From: Mycoplasmatota bacterium
Lineage (GTDB): Bacteria; Bacillota_I; Bacilli_A; Acholeplasmatales; Acholeplasmataceae
Length of the DNA: 64,000 bases
Assembly: GCA_024650045.1 (NCBI GenBank)
Contig: JANKMU010000001.1
Location: 1-64,000 of the forward strand
Reading direction: 5' to 3'
Positions 34,837 to 45,240 of this stretch are shown here, piece after piece (position 1 is the stretch's first letter; each line of letters opens with the position of its first letter). Below the pieces are notes generated by a model. It had not been told where the DNA came from. It did no database searches and was given only the letters and a program-made list of their open reading frames with translations. Both the position numbers and the translations under genes were made by a program.

Positions 34837-37755
34837 TTGAAAAAATATACAATTATAACGATTGCGATCCTACTTACAATTACGATTTATGCAATTATAG
34901 ATAGTATCGTTGTCAAATACAAACAAGATTATCTAGATTTCAATAGCGTACCAGGAGAAATCGTTAATGTTTCTGATTTGGAATATTTCGATACTGCTGA
35001 CTACTTTAATTATCTAGATTCATTTGAAGAAAATTATCCACAAGACCAGAATATTAAAATTCATGGTGCCAATTATGATTCGATAATTGGTGATCAAACA
35101 ATTATAGATACTTATGAAGATAAAGACGATGTCTTACTGACCCAGGAATCTGGGTCAGTAACATGGTCATTTTCTGTTCCTGAATCAGGATTTTACAATT
35201 TAAAAATGAATTATTATCCATATGAGGGAAAAAGTTCTATTGCAGAAAGAATAGTATACATTAACGACGAAATACCTTTCAATGGAGCTAGAAATATAAC
35301 TTTTAGACGAATATGGGGCAATAAAAGCGAAGTTATTCAGGATATACATGGAAATGACATTCGCCCTAGTCAAATTGAACAACCTAAATGGACTCAAGCA
35401 TTTTTTAAAGATTCCATTGGTTATGTCAACCAACCATATCTTTTTTACTTAAACCAAGGTGTGAATACGATTACACTTGAATCTTTGAGAGAACCTCTAC
35501 TAATTGATTCAATAGAAGTTTTATCGGTTCTTGAAGTTCCATCATACAACCAGATGAAACAGTCATATGTTGAAAATGGTTATCAAACAATTGATGAAGC
35601 AATTCATTTTGAACAAGCAGAAAATGCAACACATACTACTTCACCAACATTATACGCATTAAATGATCGCACAAGCCCATTAACAATGCCTAGTCATCCA
35701 TCTTTAATAAAGCTTAACACGATTGGTGGAAACAACTGGAGAGTTGCGGGAGATCAAATTTCTTGGAATTTTGAAGTCGAAGAAAGTGGTTTATATGCGA
35801 TCAGCTTGCGAGTCAAGCAAAAGATTGCTGCTGGAATGAGTGTTGCTAGAAATATTTATATAAATGGTGAAATTCCATTTCTTGAATTAGAAAATTATGC
35901 TTTTAAGCATTCAAATAACTGGAGAATACAAACTTTAGGTACAGAATATGAACCTTATTTATTCTATTTTGAAGCAGGAAAAGAAAATACTTTGACAATG
36001 GAAGTATCGCTTGGTCAATATGGACCTTTAATTGCTCAAATTCAAAATTCAATATCTAACTTAAATAAATTGTATAGAGAAATATTGGTTTATACAGGAC
36101 CAGAGCCAGATCAGTTTAGAGATTATCAATTACAGGAACGTGTTGTTAATTTAATTCCTAGACTAAATGCAGAAAGAGAAAATCTCAATTTTGTAAGAGA
36201 TAGTATTATTGAAATATCAGGATCAAAAAGTGATAAAACGGGTATTTTGGATACAGTTATTTTACAATTGGATGATTTTATTGAAAAACCAAGAGAAATT
36301 CACAAAAAACTATTGCACTATAATTCCAATGTTTCATCATTGGGGACGCTTGTCATTTTGTTATCAGCACAGCCTTTAGAAATTGATTACTTTATGATTC
36401 ATGATCCTGAAACAAAGTTACCACAAGGACAGGCAAGTTTCTTCTCTAAGTTTATTTTCAGCATGAGATCATTTTTTGGATCATTTGGTGTTGACTATTC
36501 AGCAATTGGACAAACTAGTCATGATGATGCAAATGAGACAATTGAAGTTTGGTTATCAATTGGTAAGGATCAAGCCAATGTACTTAGAAAATTAATCGAT
36601 GAGTCTTTTACACCAAATTATGATATTCAAGTGGATTTAAAGTTAGTTAATGGTGCTGTATTGCTACCAGCAACTTTATCAGGTGAAGGACCTGATGTTG
36701 CTATGGGTGTTGGTAATGATATACCAGTGAACTATGCAATGAGAAATGCAGTTTATGACTTAACTAAGTTTGATGATTTTGATACGATAGCACCTAGATT
36801 TAAAGAAAGTGCATTTGTACCGTATCAGTATCTAGATGGTATATATGCAGTTCCTGAACAACAAATATTTTTAATGATGTTTTATAGAACAGATATATTT
36901 GATGAACTTGGACTCACATACCCTAATACTTGGGATGAAGTAATTCAAATGATTCCAAGTCTCCAAAAACATAATTTAGAGTTTTATTTACCAGTACCTA
37001 TTACACAAGGTGCGGTAATAAACTTACCACCTAACCCAATCTTTTCTACAATGTTTTACCAAAATGATGGTGAGTTCTATATTGATGGAAATAAAGAGTC
37101 AGGATTTAACGAAGGTTTAGGGCCACAAATATTTGAAACATGGACAAGATTTTATACAGATTATTCATTCCCAGTAGAAGCTAATTTTGTAAACCGTTTT
37201 AGAAGTGGTCAAATGCCAATTGGTATTATTTATTATAATGCATACAATACACTTTCAGTGTTTGCCCCTGAAATCAGAGGGAAATGGGATTTTGTTCCAG
37301 TGCCTGGTACGTTAGTACCTGATGGAGATGGTGGAACTACTTTGAGAAGAGATACAGTATCTACCGGAACTGGAGCTATTATTTTAGAGCAATCAATGAA
37401 GAAAGAAGCTTCTTGGGAGTATTTAAAATGGTGGACCAGTACAGAAACTCAAGTTCAATTTGGACGTGAGATGGAAGGTATTTTAGGTGCAGCAGCAAGA
37501 TACCCTACTGCCAATGTAACAGCGATGAGTATGCTGCCATGGACAGTTAATGAATATTCTAAACTTTCTGCACAATGGGATGATGTTCGAGGAATCCCAG
37601 AAGTACCAGGTGGGTATATGACTGGACGTCACTTAGATAATGCTTTTAGATTGGTTTATGAAGATAGAGCAAATCCAAGAGAAACTATTTATGATTATGT
37701 TCAAACGATTAATGAAGAGATAGCTAAAAAACGAAGAGAGTTTGGTCTAGACTAG
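34837..37755 (+). CDS. Membrane-anchored 972-residue protein with C-terminal solute-binding domain
   Basis: An N-terminal helix (about residues 4-24, YTIITIAILLTITIYAIID) without lipobox or clear cleavage site likely anchors it. Residues about 60-240 and 250-390 are two similar jelly-roll-like units (SVTWSFSVPESGFYNLKM and ISWNFEVEESGLYAISLRV, both with ARNIYINGEIPF-like blocks). A helical stretch (about 410-490) follows. From about 570 to the end is a family 1 solute-binding domain (GEGPDVAMGVGNDIPVNYA, YRTDIFDELGLTYPNTWDEV, WEYLKWWTSTETQVQFG). Start TTG 34837 has aaaaggag eight bases upstream. It is probably a second binding component with carbohydrate-binding arms. Confidence 0.78.
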   Translation: MKKYTIITIAILLTITIYAIIDSIVVKYKQDYLDFNSVPGEIVNVSDLEYFDTADYFNYLDSFEENYPQDQNIKIHGANYDSIIGDQTIIDTYEDKDDVLLTQESGSVTWSFSVPESGFYNLKMNYYPYEGKSSIAERIVYINDEIPFNGARNITFRRIWGNKSEVIQDIHGNDIRPSQIEQPKWTQAFFKDSIGYVNQPYLFYLNQGVNTITLESLREPLLIDSIEVLSVLEVPSYNQMKQSYVENGYQTIDEAIHFEQAENATHTTSPTLYALNDRTSPLTMPSHPSLIKLNTIGGNNWRVAGDQISWNFEVEESGLYAISLRVKQKIAAGMSVARNIYINGEIPFLELENYAFKHSNNWRIQTLGTEYEPYLFYFEAGKENTLTMEVSLGQYGPLIAQIQNSISNLNKLYREILVYTGPEPDQFRDYQLQERVVNLIPRLNAERENLNFVRDSIIEISGSKSDKTGILDTVILQLDDFIEKPREIHKKLLHYNSNVSSLGTLVILLSAQPLEIDYFMIHDPETKLPQGQASFFSKFIFSMRSFFGSFGVDYSAIGQTSHDDANETIEVWLSIGKDQANVLRKLIDESFTPNYDIQVDLKLVNGAVLLPATLSGEGPDVAMGVGNDIPVNYAMRNAVYDLTKFDDFDTIAPRFKESAFVPYQYLDGIYAVPEQQIFLMMFYRTDIFDELGLTYPNTWDEVIQMIPSLQKHNLEFYLPVPITQGAVINLPPNPIFSTMFYQNDGEFYIDGNKESGFNEGLGPQIFETWTRFYTDYSFPVEANFVNRFRSGQMPIGIIYYNAYNTLSVFAPEIRGKWDFVPVPGTLVPDGDGGTTLRRDTVSTGTGAIILEQSMKKEASWEYLKWWTSTETQVQFGREMEGILGAAARYPTANVTAMSMLPWTVNEYSKLSAQWDDVRGIPEVPGGYMTGRHLDNAFRLVYEDRANPRETIYDYVQTINEEIAKKRREFGLD

Positions 37756-37768
37756 AGGGAGGTAACCT

Positions 37769-38701
37769 GTGCAAGCAAACACATTAGACATCAAAGCATT
37801 GACGAAACGTCAGCTTATATGGAAAGAAATGAAGAAATATAAACACAGCTACGTCCTCATGGCTCCTTTTGTCATTTTGTTTATGACATTTACAATTATT
37901 CCTGTATTCATGTCTTTAGGCATTAGTTTTACATACTTTAATTTATTAGAACCACCAAGATTTATTGGTTTAGATAATTACATGAAACTAGCACTAGACG
38001 ATGAGGTATTTATCATCGCAATGAAAAATACATTAATTCTCGCGGTTGTTACGGGACCTGTAAGTTATTTATTAGCATTTGTATTTGCGTGGTTAATTAA
38101 TGAATTAGGACCTAAATTAAGAGCATTTATGACGTTGGTTTTTTATGCACCATCGATTTCTGGTAATGCATTTTTAATGTGGTTATTAATCTTTTCAGGT
38201 GATGTTCATGGTTATCTAAATGCTTTCCTAATTCGATTTGGGTTTATAGATAATCCTATTTTATGGTTGAAAAACCCTGACTATATGATGCTAGTTATTA
38301 TTGTTGTACAGTTATGGTTAAGTTTGGGTGTATCTTTCTTAGCGTTTATCGCAGGCTTACAAAGTGTTGATAAAACACTTTATGAAGCTGGTGCTATAGA
38401 TGGTATTAGAAACAGATGGCAAGAGTTATGGTATATCACACTACCTTCAATGAAACCTCAATTGTTGTTTGGTGCAGTTATGCAAATAACTACATCGCTT
38501 GCAATCGCAGAGGTATCGATGCAATTGGTAGGGTTCCCTTCTGTACAATATGCAGGTCATACGATTGTTACGCATTTGATTGATTATGGTTCAACACGCT
38601 TTGATTTAGGTTATGCATCAGCTATTGCAACCATTTTATTCTTAATTATGATGACTACGAATCTTGTTGTTCGAGCAATCTTGAGAAAGGTTGGTGAATA
38701 G
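37769..38701 (+). CDS. Sugar ABC transporter permease (MalF/UgpA type)
   Basis: 310 residues, six membrane helices, with the EAA loop EAGAIDGIRNRWQELWYITLP for docking the ATPase. GTG 37769 is the start, with gagggagg seven bases upstream. It forms a pair with the next gene. Binding protein, anchored binding-domain protein and two permeases are in order, but no ATPase gene is present, so a shared MsmK-like ATPase elsewhere in the genome is expected. Confidence 0.9.
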   Translation: MQANTLDIKALTKRQLIWKEMKKYKHSYVLMAPFVILFMTFTIIPVFMSLGISFTYFNLLEPPRFIGLDNYMKLALDDEVFIIAMKNTLILAVVTGPVSYLLAFVFAWLINELGPKLRAFMTLVFYAPSISGNAFLMWLLIFSGDVHGYLNAFLIRFGFIDNPILWLKNPDYMMLVIIVVQLWLSLGVSFLAFIAGLQSVDKTLYEAGAIDGIRNRWQELWYITLPSMKPQLLFGAVMQITTSLAIAEVSMQLVGFPSVQYAGHTIVTHLIDYGSTRFDLGYASAIATILFLIMMTTNLVVRAILRKVGE

Positions 38702-38702
38702 C

Positions 38703-39581
38703 ATGATGAAAAAACTTAAAAGATTCTTCAACTTTAAACGTACGAAAAAATTGAATAGATCTGTAGCAGGAAACATGATGTTGTTTACAATCCTTGCTAT
38801 TTTTGGGATTTTTAGTGCTTATCCACTGATTATGACTGCATCAAATGCATTTAAATCATTAGATGAATTGTTTTTATTCCCCCCAAGATTATTTCCAAGA
38901 AATATTACTTTTGATAACTTTAGAGATTTATCAGAGCTTATGGAAAACTCATGGATTCCGTTTTCTAGATATTTCTTTAACACAATATTAATTACAACTT
39001 TAGGTACTGCAGGACATGTATTAATCGCATCTATGTGTGCTTATCCACTTGCTAAATATAAATTTCCAGGACGTAGTCTTATTTTTACTCTTGTTGTTTA
39101 TTCATTGATGTTTGCCCCACAAGTAACTGCAACACCTAATTATATTATCGTTTCAAGAATCGGTTTGATTGACAATCCAGCAGCAATTATTTTACCAGCT
39201 ATTGCATCTAGCTTAGGTTTATATTTAATGAAACAGTTTATGCAGCAAATTCCTATGGAATTAATTGAGTCTGCAAAAATAGATGGAGCAAGTGAATATC
39301 GTATATTCTTTACGATTGTAATGCCATTAGTTAAACCAGCATGGCTTACTTTAATTATTTTATTATTCCAAAGATTATGGATCACTGATGGTGGATCATT
39401 TATCTTTAGTGAAGAGTATAAACCAGTATCATATGCACTTAGACAAATTGCACAAGGTACCATCGAACGTGCGGGTACGATTGCTGCAGTGTCTTTTATC
39501 ATGATGATAGTTCCTGTGACTTTCTTTATTATTTCACAATCAAGAATTGTGGAAACATTTAGTCACTCTGGAATGAAATAG
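38703..39581 (+). CDS. Sugar ABC transporter permease (MalG/UgpE type)
   Basis: 292 residues, six membrane helices, with the EAA loop ESAKIDGASEYRIFFTIVMP. The ATG at 38703 follows the previous stop by one base, with aaagg 12 bases upstream; an in-frame TTG at 38691 would add four residues but lacks a site. It completes the first permease heterodimer of the locus. Confidence 0.9.
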   Translation: MMKKLKRFFNFKRTKKLNRSVAGNMMLFTILAIFGIFSAYPLIMTASNAFKSLDELFLFPPRLFPRNITFDNFRDLSELMENSWIPFSRYFFNTILITTLGTAGHVLIASMCAYPLAKYKFPGRSLIFTLVVYSLMFAPQVTATPNYIIVSRIGLIDNPAAIILPAIASSLGLYLMKQFMQQIPMELIESAKIDGASEYRIFFTIVMPLVKPAWLTLIILLFQRLWITDGGSFIFSEEYKPVSYALRQIAQGTIERAGTIAAVSFIMMIVPVTFFIISQSRIVETFSHSGMK

Positions 39582-39591
39582 GAGGTATGAA

Positions 39592-41067
39592 ATGACAAAA
39601 CTTATTACGATATTTTCGTTATTGATTACACTTCCAATTCAATTATCTGTTGTTAGATATAATTATTCATATTATGGTGAAGTCGTTTACTCTGCACCAG
39701 GTATGAACTTTTCAACATACTTTAATGAAAAGACTTTAGGTACAGTCTTATCATCACCAGAAGACATGGTTGTATATGAAGATCAAATTTATATTATTGA
39801 TTCCAAAACAAATAGCGTCATTATTGTTGATGAAGATTTTAATCTTGTATCTGAACATGCTGTTTTTGATCTGACACCAGACTATTTAAGCAAACTTCAA
39901 GATGAAGGTATCAATGATGTGACTAGTTTGACGCTCAATGGTCCTTTTGGAATTGATGTGACATATAGTGGGATTTATATTGCAGACACTGCAAACTATA
40001 GAATTATCAAGCTTACTCATGATTTTGAGGTTGTTGATGTCTTTTCTAGTGTTGATGATGCGACATTTGATGAGCTTAATTTTGAACCATTAAAACTTAC
40101 TGTTGACTTATCTGAACGCATGTATGTGGTTGCTAAAAATGTTTATGAAGGTATTATTGAACTTGATACAGATGGTTCATTTAATCGTTTTACAGGTGTA
40201 AATCCTATTCGATTAAATCCGTTCCAAATATTTAGTAGATCACTTATGACAGAAGAGCAGCTTGCACAACTACAGTTATTTTTACCTACAGAATATACCA
40301 ATGTTTCAATTGATGAGAACAGTTTTATTTATGCAACATCTAGACCATCAGAAAACAATGCTGAAAATCAAATACAATTGATTAATCCTAAAGGTGTTGA
40401 TGTTATTAAGCGAAATGGATACCATCCACCAATGGGAGATATTCATTATATAGAGGGTATGAATAACTATGTCATCACCGGACCATCAACTCTTGTAGAC
40501 ATTGCAACAACAACAGATGGTATTTATACTGTATTAGATCAAAAGAGAAGTCGGTTATTCACTTATGATAGTGAAGGTAACTTGTTGTATATTAATGGTG
40601 AAGAAGGATCCCAAAGTGATAAATTCACAGAAGGTGTATCCATCGCATATTTTGGTGATGATTTATTATTACTTGATCGAAAAACGAGAACTGTTATCGT
40701 TTATCAGTTAACAGAGTTTGGTCAAGCAGTTAATGAAGCAATATCTCTTCACAATCAAGGACGCTTCGAGGAAGCTTCTGAAATTTGGAGAGAAGTATTG
40801 GTTTTAAACACAAATTATGGAATCGCTTATAACGGTATTGGGAAATACTATCTTAGAGAAAAAGATTATGCAACCGCTATGGAGTATTTTAATGCTGGGC
40901 ATGATTTCTACTATTATTCGAAAGCTTATAAAGGATATAGAAATGAAATACTAAAAGCTAATTTTGGTTATATTGTTGGTGCTGTAGTTATTATTCTTGG
41001 CGGATTTACAGCTCTAAAGGTTCGATCCACATATAAAAAGGGAGGTTCTATACTTTATGAAGACTAA
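39592..41067 (+). CDS. Exported NHL beta-propeller/TPR membrane protein
   Basis: 491 residues. Signal or anchor peptide 1-20; NHL-type propeller about 45-370 (SPEDMVVYEDQIYIIDSKTN, NGPFGIDVTYSGIYIADTAN); a TPR pair about 385-445 (NQGRFEEASEIWREVL, YLREKDYATAMEYFNAG); a membrane helix about 455-478; and a short cytoplasmic end. It probably sits outside the membrane as a scaffold or ligand sensor. It is linked with YIP1 and DUF5696 genes next to sugar ABC transporters here; that grouping is also familiar to me from other Bacillota, but its function is not established. Confidence 0.72.
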   Translation: MTKLITIFSLLITLPIQLSVVRYNYSYYGEVVYSAPGMNFSTYFNEKTLGTVLSSPEDMVVYEDQIYIIDSKTNSVIIVDEDFNLVSEHAVFDLTPDYLSKLQDEGINDVTSLTLNGPFGIDVTYSGIYIADTANYRIIKLTHDFEVVDVFSSVDDATFDELNFEPLKLTVDLSERMYVVAKNVYEGIIELDTDGSFNRFTGVNPIRLNPFQIFSRSLMTEEQLAQLQLFLPTEYTNVSIDENSFIYATSRPSENNAENQIQLINPKGVDVIKRNGYHPPMGDIHYIEGMNNYVITGPSTLVDIATTTDGIYTVLDQKRSRLFTYDSEGNLLYINGEEGSQSDKFTEGVSIAYFGDDLLLLDRKTRTVIVYQLTEFGQAVNEAISLHNQGRFEEASEIWREVLVLNTNYGIAYNGIGKYYLREKDYATAMEYFNAGHDFYYYSKAYKGYRNEILKANFGYIVGAVVIILGGFTALKVRSTYKKGGSILYED

Positions 41068-41698
41068 ACTTAAACGTATATGGTTCGATTACTTCCAATT
41101 CCCTAAATATATATTATTTCATCCTTTTGATGGTTTTGATGAATTCAAAAGATACGAAAAAGGCAAATTATCAGTAGCGATAGTTTTTATTGCTTTATTT
41201 GCGTTTTTTAGAATTTTCTCATTTCAAAATTTAGGTTTTTTAATTAATCCAAATAACCCTATGATGTTAAACTCTCTACAAGAGATTTTTACAGTTGTTC
41301 TGTTGCTGGGTTTATTTACCGTAGGTAATTGGTCGGTAACGACACTCATGGAAGGTAAGGGTAAATTCAAAGAGATAGTTATGGTTACTGGCTATGCACT
41401 ATTTCCACTACTTATTATTGGTTTTCCAAGTGTTGTTTTGTCAAACTACCTAACACTAGAAGAAATGGCATTTTATAACTTGTTAATGTATATTGCATAT
41501 ATTTTAACCGCATGGATGTTGTTTATGGGTATTTTAAATATTCATCAATATGGTTTAGGCAAAACAATTATTGCCTTTCTACTTACCGTGGTCTCAATGA
41601 GTGTCATGATGTTTTTTGGTTTGTTGTTCTTTGATTTGATACAACAATTTATCGCGTTTATTTCTTCAATATATGAAGAATTAAGCTTACGATATTAA
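41057..41698 (+). CDS. YIP1-family membrane protein
   Basis: 213 residues with about five to six membrane helices. The opening MKTKLKRIWFDYFQFPKYIL and HPFDGFDEFKRYEKG, then GYALFPLLIIGFPSVVLSNY, fit the Yip1 (PF04893) family. It overlaps the propeller gene by 11 bases and is followed closely by a DUF5696 gene. The role is unknown; a membrane partner of the propeller protein or of the transporter is possible. Confidence 0.72.
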   Translation: MKTKLKRIWFDYFQFPKYILFHPFDGFDEFKRYEKGKLSVAIVFIALFAFFRIFSFQNLGFLINPNNPMMLNSLQEIFTVVLLLGLFTVGNWSVTTLMEGKGKFKEIVMVTGYALFPLLIIGFPSVVLSNYLTLEEMAFYNLLMYIAYILTAWMLFMGILNIHQYGLGKTIIAFLLTVVSMSVMMFFGLLFFDLIQQFIAFISSIYEELSLRY

Positions 41699-41708
41699 GG
41701 AGGATAAA

Positions 41709-44276
41709 ATGAAACTTAAAAGAATAATTATACTTGTCCTAATTTTATCCGCAGTTTCACTTTATATCTTTGCATTTAATATGAATGCTAGTACTTTAAG
41801 TGATCCTAACCTTATTTCTTTTAGCAAAGATAATTTTGTTGATTCAAATGAATTAACAGAAACCAATAAATTGGTTGCTGAAAATACGAATTTTAGATTG
41901 TATTTTGACGAAACAACATCTTATTTTAAGGTTCTTGATATAAGAACAGGAGAATATTGGGAGTCTAATCCATCTATTCAAGATCCTTGGGAATTAGATC
42001 CAACAAAGCCGATAACAACTTCTGCGATTCAAAAACAAAAATCAACCCTTGAGATTTCGTACTTTAATCAAGCCGGGTCACTGACAACAATTAACAATTA
42101 TCAATATAGTATTTATCATCCTGCTAGTATTTTAAATGATGAGGGTGAACGTACGTATAGTGTCAAATATGTTGATCAAGGCGTTCAAGTACTCTATTTC
42201 ATTGAAGACCTTGAAATTGATTATTTGTATTTCCCTAAATATATGCCAAAAGAAGAGTTTGAAGCATTAGAAGATTTTACGATGTTAAGTACTTTGGCGT
42301 ATACAGGATTTAATGAAGAGTATCAAGCTTATGAGATTGTTAATTATCAAGGCATGTCTAGACTTGTTAAAAGAAGACTTTATGATGTCTTTTATGGAAA
42401 ACTAGAATACAGTAGAGAACGTTCAATTGAAGAAAATGAATCTTATGGATATTTTGAGCAATTCGAAAAAGTATCTTTTGAGATTGCTATTGAAATTAAA
42501 TTAAACGATAAAGGTGTTGACACATCGATTATTGCTGAATCAATTGTTGAACCAGAAAATGTTAAACTTGCAAGAATATCACTGTTTCCATTGTTTGGAA
42601 CTGCAGTCTCTATTAAGGATAATATTGCAACACAAGGGTATATTGTAATTCCCGATGGTAGTGGTGCGGTGATGGAATTTAATAACGGGAAGTTTTATCA
42701 AAATGCTTATCGGAAGAGATTGTATGGACTTGATTTATCATTAATGCCATATAAAATGCCTGAGCAGCAACAAAAAATTAGTATTCCTCTATATGGAATG
42801 GTTAAAGAAAATGGTGGTTATGCCGCAATCATCACTCAGGGTGATGCAATGGCATCAATCAACGCTGACGTGTCTGAACGTATTGATTCATATAACAAAG
42901 CATTTGTAACTTTTAATTTAAGAGAGAGTGAATCAGTAACGATAGGATCAGGATTTAATCGTTATGGTATTGATTTATGGACGAAGGAAAGAGTGAATTC
43001 TGATTTCACAGTTAAATATATCTTCCTTGAAGGTATTAACAATAACTACACTGGAATTGCAAAAGCATATCAAAATCATTTAATAGAAGAACATGGGTTA
43101 CAGGTAACTGACCAAACAAGCCAAACAGTATTAACAACTGAATTTATTGGAGCATATAACCGTAAGGAATTCTTTTTAGGAGTTCCATATAATACACTGG
43201 AATCTTTAACTACTTTTAATCAAGCAAAAACTATTGTTGAAGAGTTAAAGGCATTAGGTGTTGAAGACATTAACGTGTTATATACTGGTACGATGAATGG
43301 TGGGTTAAACTCAGTAGTTCACACTCAAGCAGATATCGAAAGAGTGCTTGGTGGAAACAAAGGATTAAAGTCATTAAATAATTATTTACTTGAAGAGCAA
43401 GTTATGTTGTACAACAATATCGATTTGATGACGGCATCAAAATATAACCGCTTATTTGATCAATATCGATATTCAGCAAGTAGAATTAAAGGCTCCTTAG
43501 CGCTTGATTTTAATTATCATTACCCAACAAGACTTCCATATTCTGAAACAAATTATATGCATAGCGGTGACGATTATGTTGTTAGTCCATTATATTATCA
43601 AGCTATCTATAGCAAATTCGCTAAAGATTATGATTATAGTGGAATCGCATTGATGAATATGGGTTCAAAAATAGCAGGAACTTATCCTAAAGACGATGTA
43701 CTCTATAAACAAGATGCTATACAATTACAAATAGAATTATTAGAACAAATAGAATTAAATACTATGTTGAATAATCCATTAGGATATGCATTACCATACT
43801 CGGATTATATAACTGACTTACCAACTGAAACAACGTTATATGCGATTATTGATTATCAAATACCGTTGTTACAACTTGTTTTATCAGGTATAGTTGACTA
43901 TTCAAGTGATAGTATCAATTTACCTAGTGATAGAAGCACTGAATATCAATTTTTAAAATTAATTGAGACAGGTTCAAATGTGAAGTACACATTAACATAT
44001 GATTCATCACAAGAACTGTTAAATACTGATTATAACTATTACATGACAACACATTATATAAATTGGATAGATATGATGAGTCAACAAGTTAATGAATTAA
44101 ATCAAATTGGGATACACCAAGGGTATCTTGTTTCCCATGAAAGATTATCAAATAATGTTTTTGAAGTTTCATACTCTAGTGGATTAAGAATTGTTATTAA
44201 CTATAATCGCTCAAATGTTATAGTTGAAGGACAAACCGTAAGTGGTATGGACTATCTCATTTTGGAGGGGGTATAA
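41709..44276 (+). CDS. DUF5696-like exported protein
   Basis: 855 residues. N-terminal helix 4-26 (IIILVLILSAVSLYIFAF) for export or anchoring. A beta-rich first half (FRLYFDETTSYFKVLDIRTG, IVIPDGSGAVMEFNNG, IPLYGMVKENGGYAAII) precedes a TIM-barrel-like second half (about 490-760, with TIVEELKALGVEDINVLYTG and KGSLALDFNYHYP). This arrangement matches DUF5696 proteins found near sugar ABC transporters. It may be a glycoside hydrolase of an undescribed type, but no catalytic residues can be named. It ends one base before the next permease gene. Confidence 0.65.
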   Translation: MKLKRIIILVLILSAVSLYIFAFNMNASTLSDPNLISFSKDNFVDSNELTETNKLVAENTNFRLYFDETTSYFKVLDIRTGEYWESNPSIQDPWELDPTKPITTSAIQKQKSTLEISYFNQAGSLTTINNYQYSIYHPASILNDEGERTYSVKYVDQGVQVLYFIEDLEIDYLYFPKYMPKEEFEALEDFTMLSTLAYTGFNEEYQAYEIVNYQGMSRLVKRRLYDVFYGKLEYSRERSIEENESYGYFEQFEKVSFEIAIEIKLNDKGVDTSIIAESIVEPENVKLARISLFPLFGTAVSIKDNIATQGYIVIPDGSGAVMEFNNGKFYQNAYRKRLYGLDLSLMPYKMPEQQQKISIPLYGMVKENGGYAAIITQGDAMASINADVSERIDSYNKAFVTFNLRESESVTIGSGFNRYGIDLWTKERVNSDFTVKYIFLEGINNNYTGIAKAYQNHLIEEHGLQVTDQTSQTVLTTEFIGAYNRKEFFLGVPYNTLESLTTFNQAKTIVEELKALGVEDINVLYTGTMNGGLNSVVHTQADIERVLGGNKGLKSLNNYLLEEQVMLYNNIDLMTASKYNRLFDQYRYSASRIKGSLALDFNYHYPTRLPYSETNYMHSGDDYVVSPLYYQAIYSKFAKDYDYSGIALMNMGSKIAGTYPKDDVLYKQDAIQLQIELLEQIELNTMLNNPLGYALPYSDYITDLPTETTLYAIIDYQIPLLQLVLSGIVDYSSDSINLPSDRSTEYQFLKLIETGSNVKYTLTYDSSQELLNTDYNYYMTTHYINWIDMMSQQVNELNQIGIHQGYLVSHERLSNNVFEVSYSSGLRIVINYNRSNVIVEGQTVSGMDYLILEGV

Positions 44277-44277
44277 A

Positions 44278-45240
44278 ATGAGCATAAAAAATATAATCCC
44301 TAAAATGAAGAGAAATACCCCTATCATTAAAACACCAAAAGATAGCAAACGTATGATGACTTATAAGACGGAAAAACTGATTATGAGCTTTGTATTTTTG
44401 CTGCCATGGTTGTTTGGTCTTGCTTTCTTGTTTATCATCCCGATGTTTAGATCATTTAGATATAGTTTCTTTAAATTAACACCACAAGCTGGAAGTATTA
44501 TAGAAGAATTTATCGGCTTTGAGAATTATATTTTTGCGATCAATACACATGTTACTTCAACATCAAGTTTTAAAGTTGAATTATTAACAACAACTTTTGA
44601 TGTTGCAATCAACTTACCAGTACTCTTAATTTTTAGTTTGTTTATTGCGGTTATGTTGAACATGAAGTTTAAAGGACGTGCAATTGTTAGAGCAATCTTC
44701 TTTGTACCAGTTATTTTAAACTCAGCAGCAGTTGCAACTGCATTAGGTAGTGGTGATGCGATTAATGCAATATTGGAGCAACAAGGTATTGGTACTATAT
44801 TTGATTTAGAATTTTATTTGTTACAAACTGGATTAGCACCATTCTTGATTGGTTTTATTACAGGTTTAATTGCTAGAATCTATGATATTTTAGCACTTGC
44901 TGGTGTGCCTATCTTGTTATTTTTAGCAAGTATTCAGTCCATCCCTAAACACTTATATGAAGCAGCTAAAATTGAAGGTGCTACAGCTTATGAAATGTTT
45001 TGGTTGATTACATTGCCGAATGTTACACCTCATATCATAACAGTTACAGTCTTTGCTTTAGTTGATACTTTCTTAACATCGCCAGTATCAAGAATTATTA
45101 GTGATGAGCTGAATGTTCAACATTGGGGACTTTCTTCAGCAATGGCATGGATATATGTGGGCACAATTGTTGTGTTATTGTTGATTATTGGTGGATTCGC
45201 GAAAATCTTTAGGATTGGAGAGTCACACTATGAAAACTAA
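44278..45240 (+). CDS. Sugar ABC transporter permease, second pair, subunit 1
   Basis: 320 residues, six membrane helices, EAA loop EAAKIEGATAYEMFWLITLP. ATG 44278 is chosen because ggaggggg precedes it. It belongs to the MalF/UgpA type. A second permease pair in one operon implies a second substrate (for example a different chain length) served by the second binding protein. Confidence 0.9.
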   Translation: MSIKNIIPKMKRNTPIIKTPKDSKRMMTYKTEKLIMSFVFLLPWLFGLAFLFIIPMFRSFRYSFFKLTPQAGSIIEEFIGFENYIFAINTHVTSTSSFKVELLTTTFDVAINLPVLLIFSLFIAVMLNMKFKGRAIVRAIFFVPVILNSAAVATALGSGDAINAILEQQGIGTIFDLEFYLLQTGLAPFLIGFITGLIARIYDILALAGVPILLFLASIQSIPKHLYEAAKIEGATAYEMFWLITLPNVTPHIITVTVFALVDTFLTSPVSRIISDELNVQHWGLSSAMAWIYVGTIVVLLLIIGGFAKIFRIGESHYEN

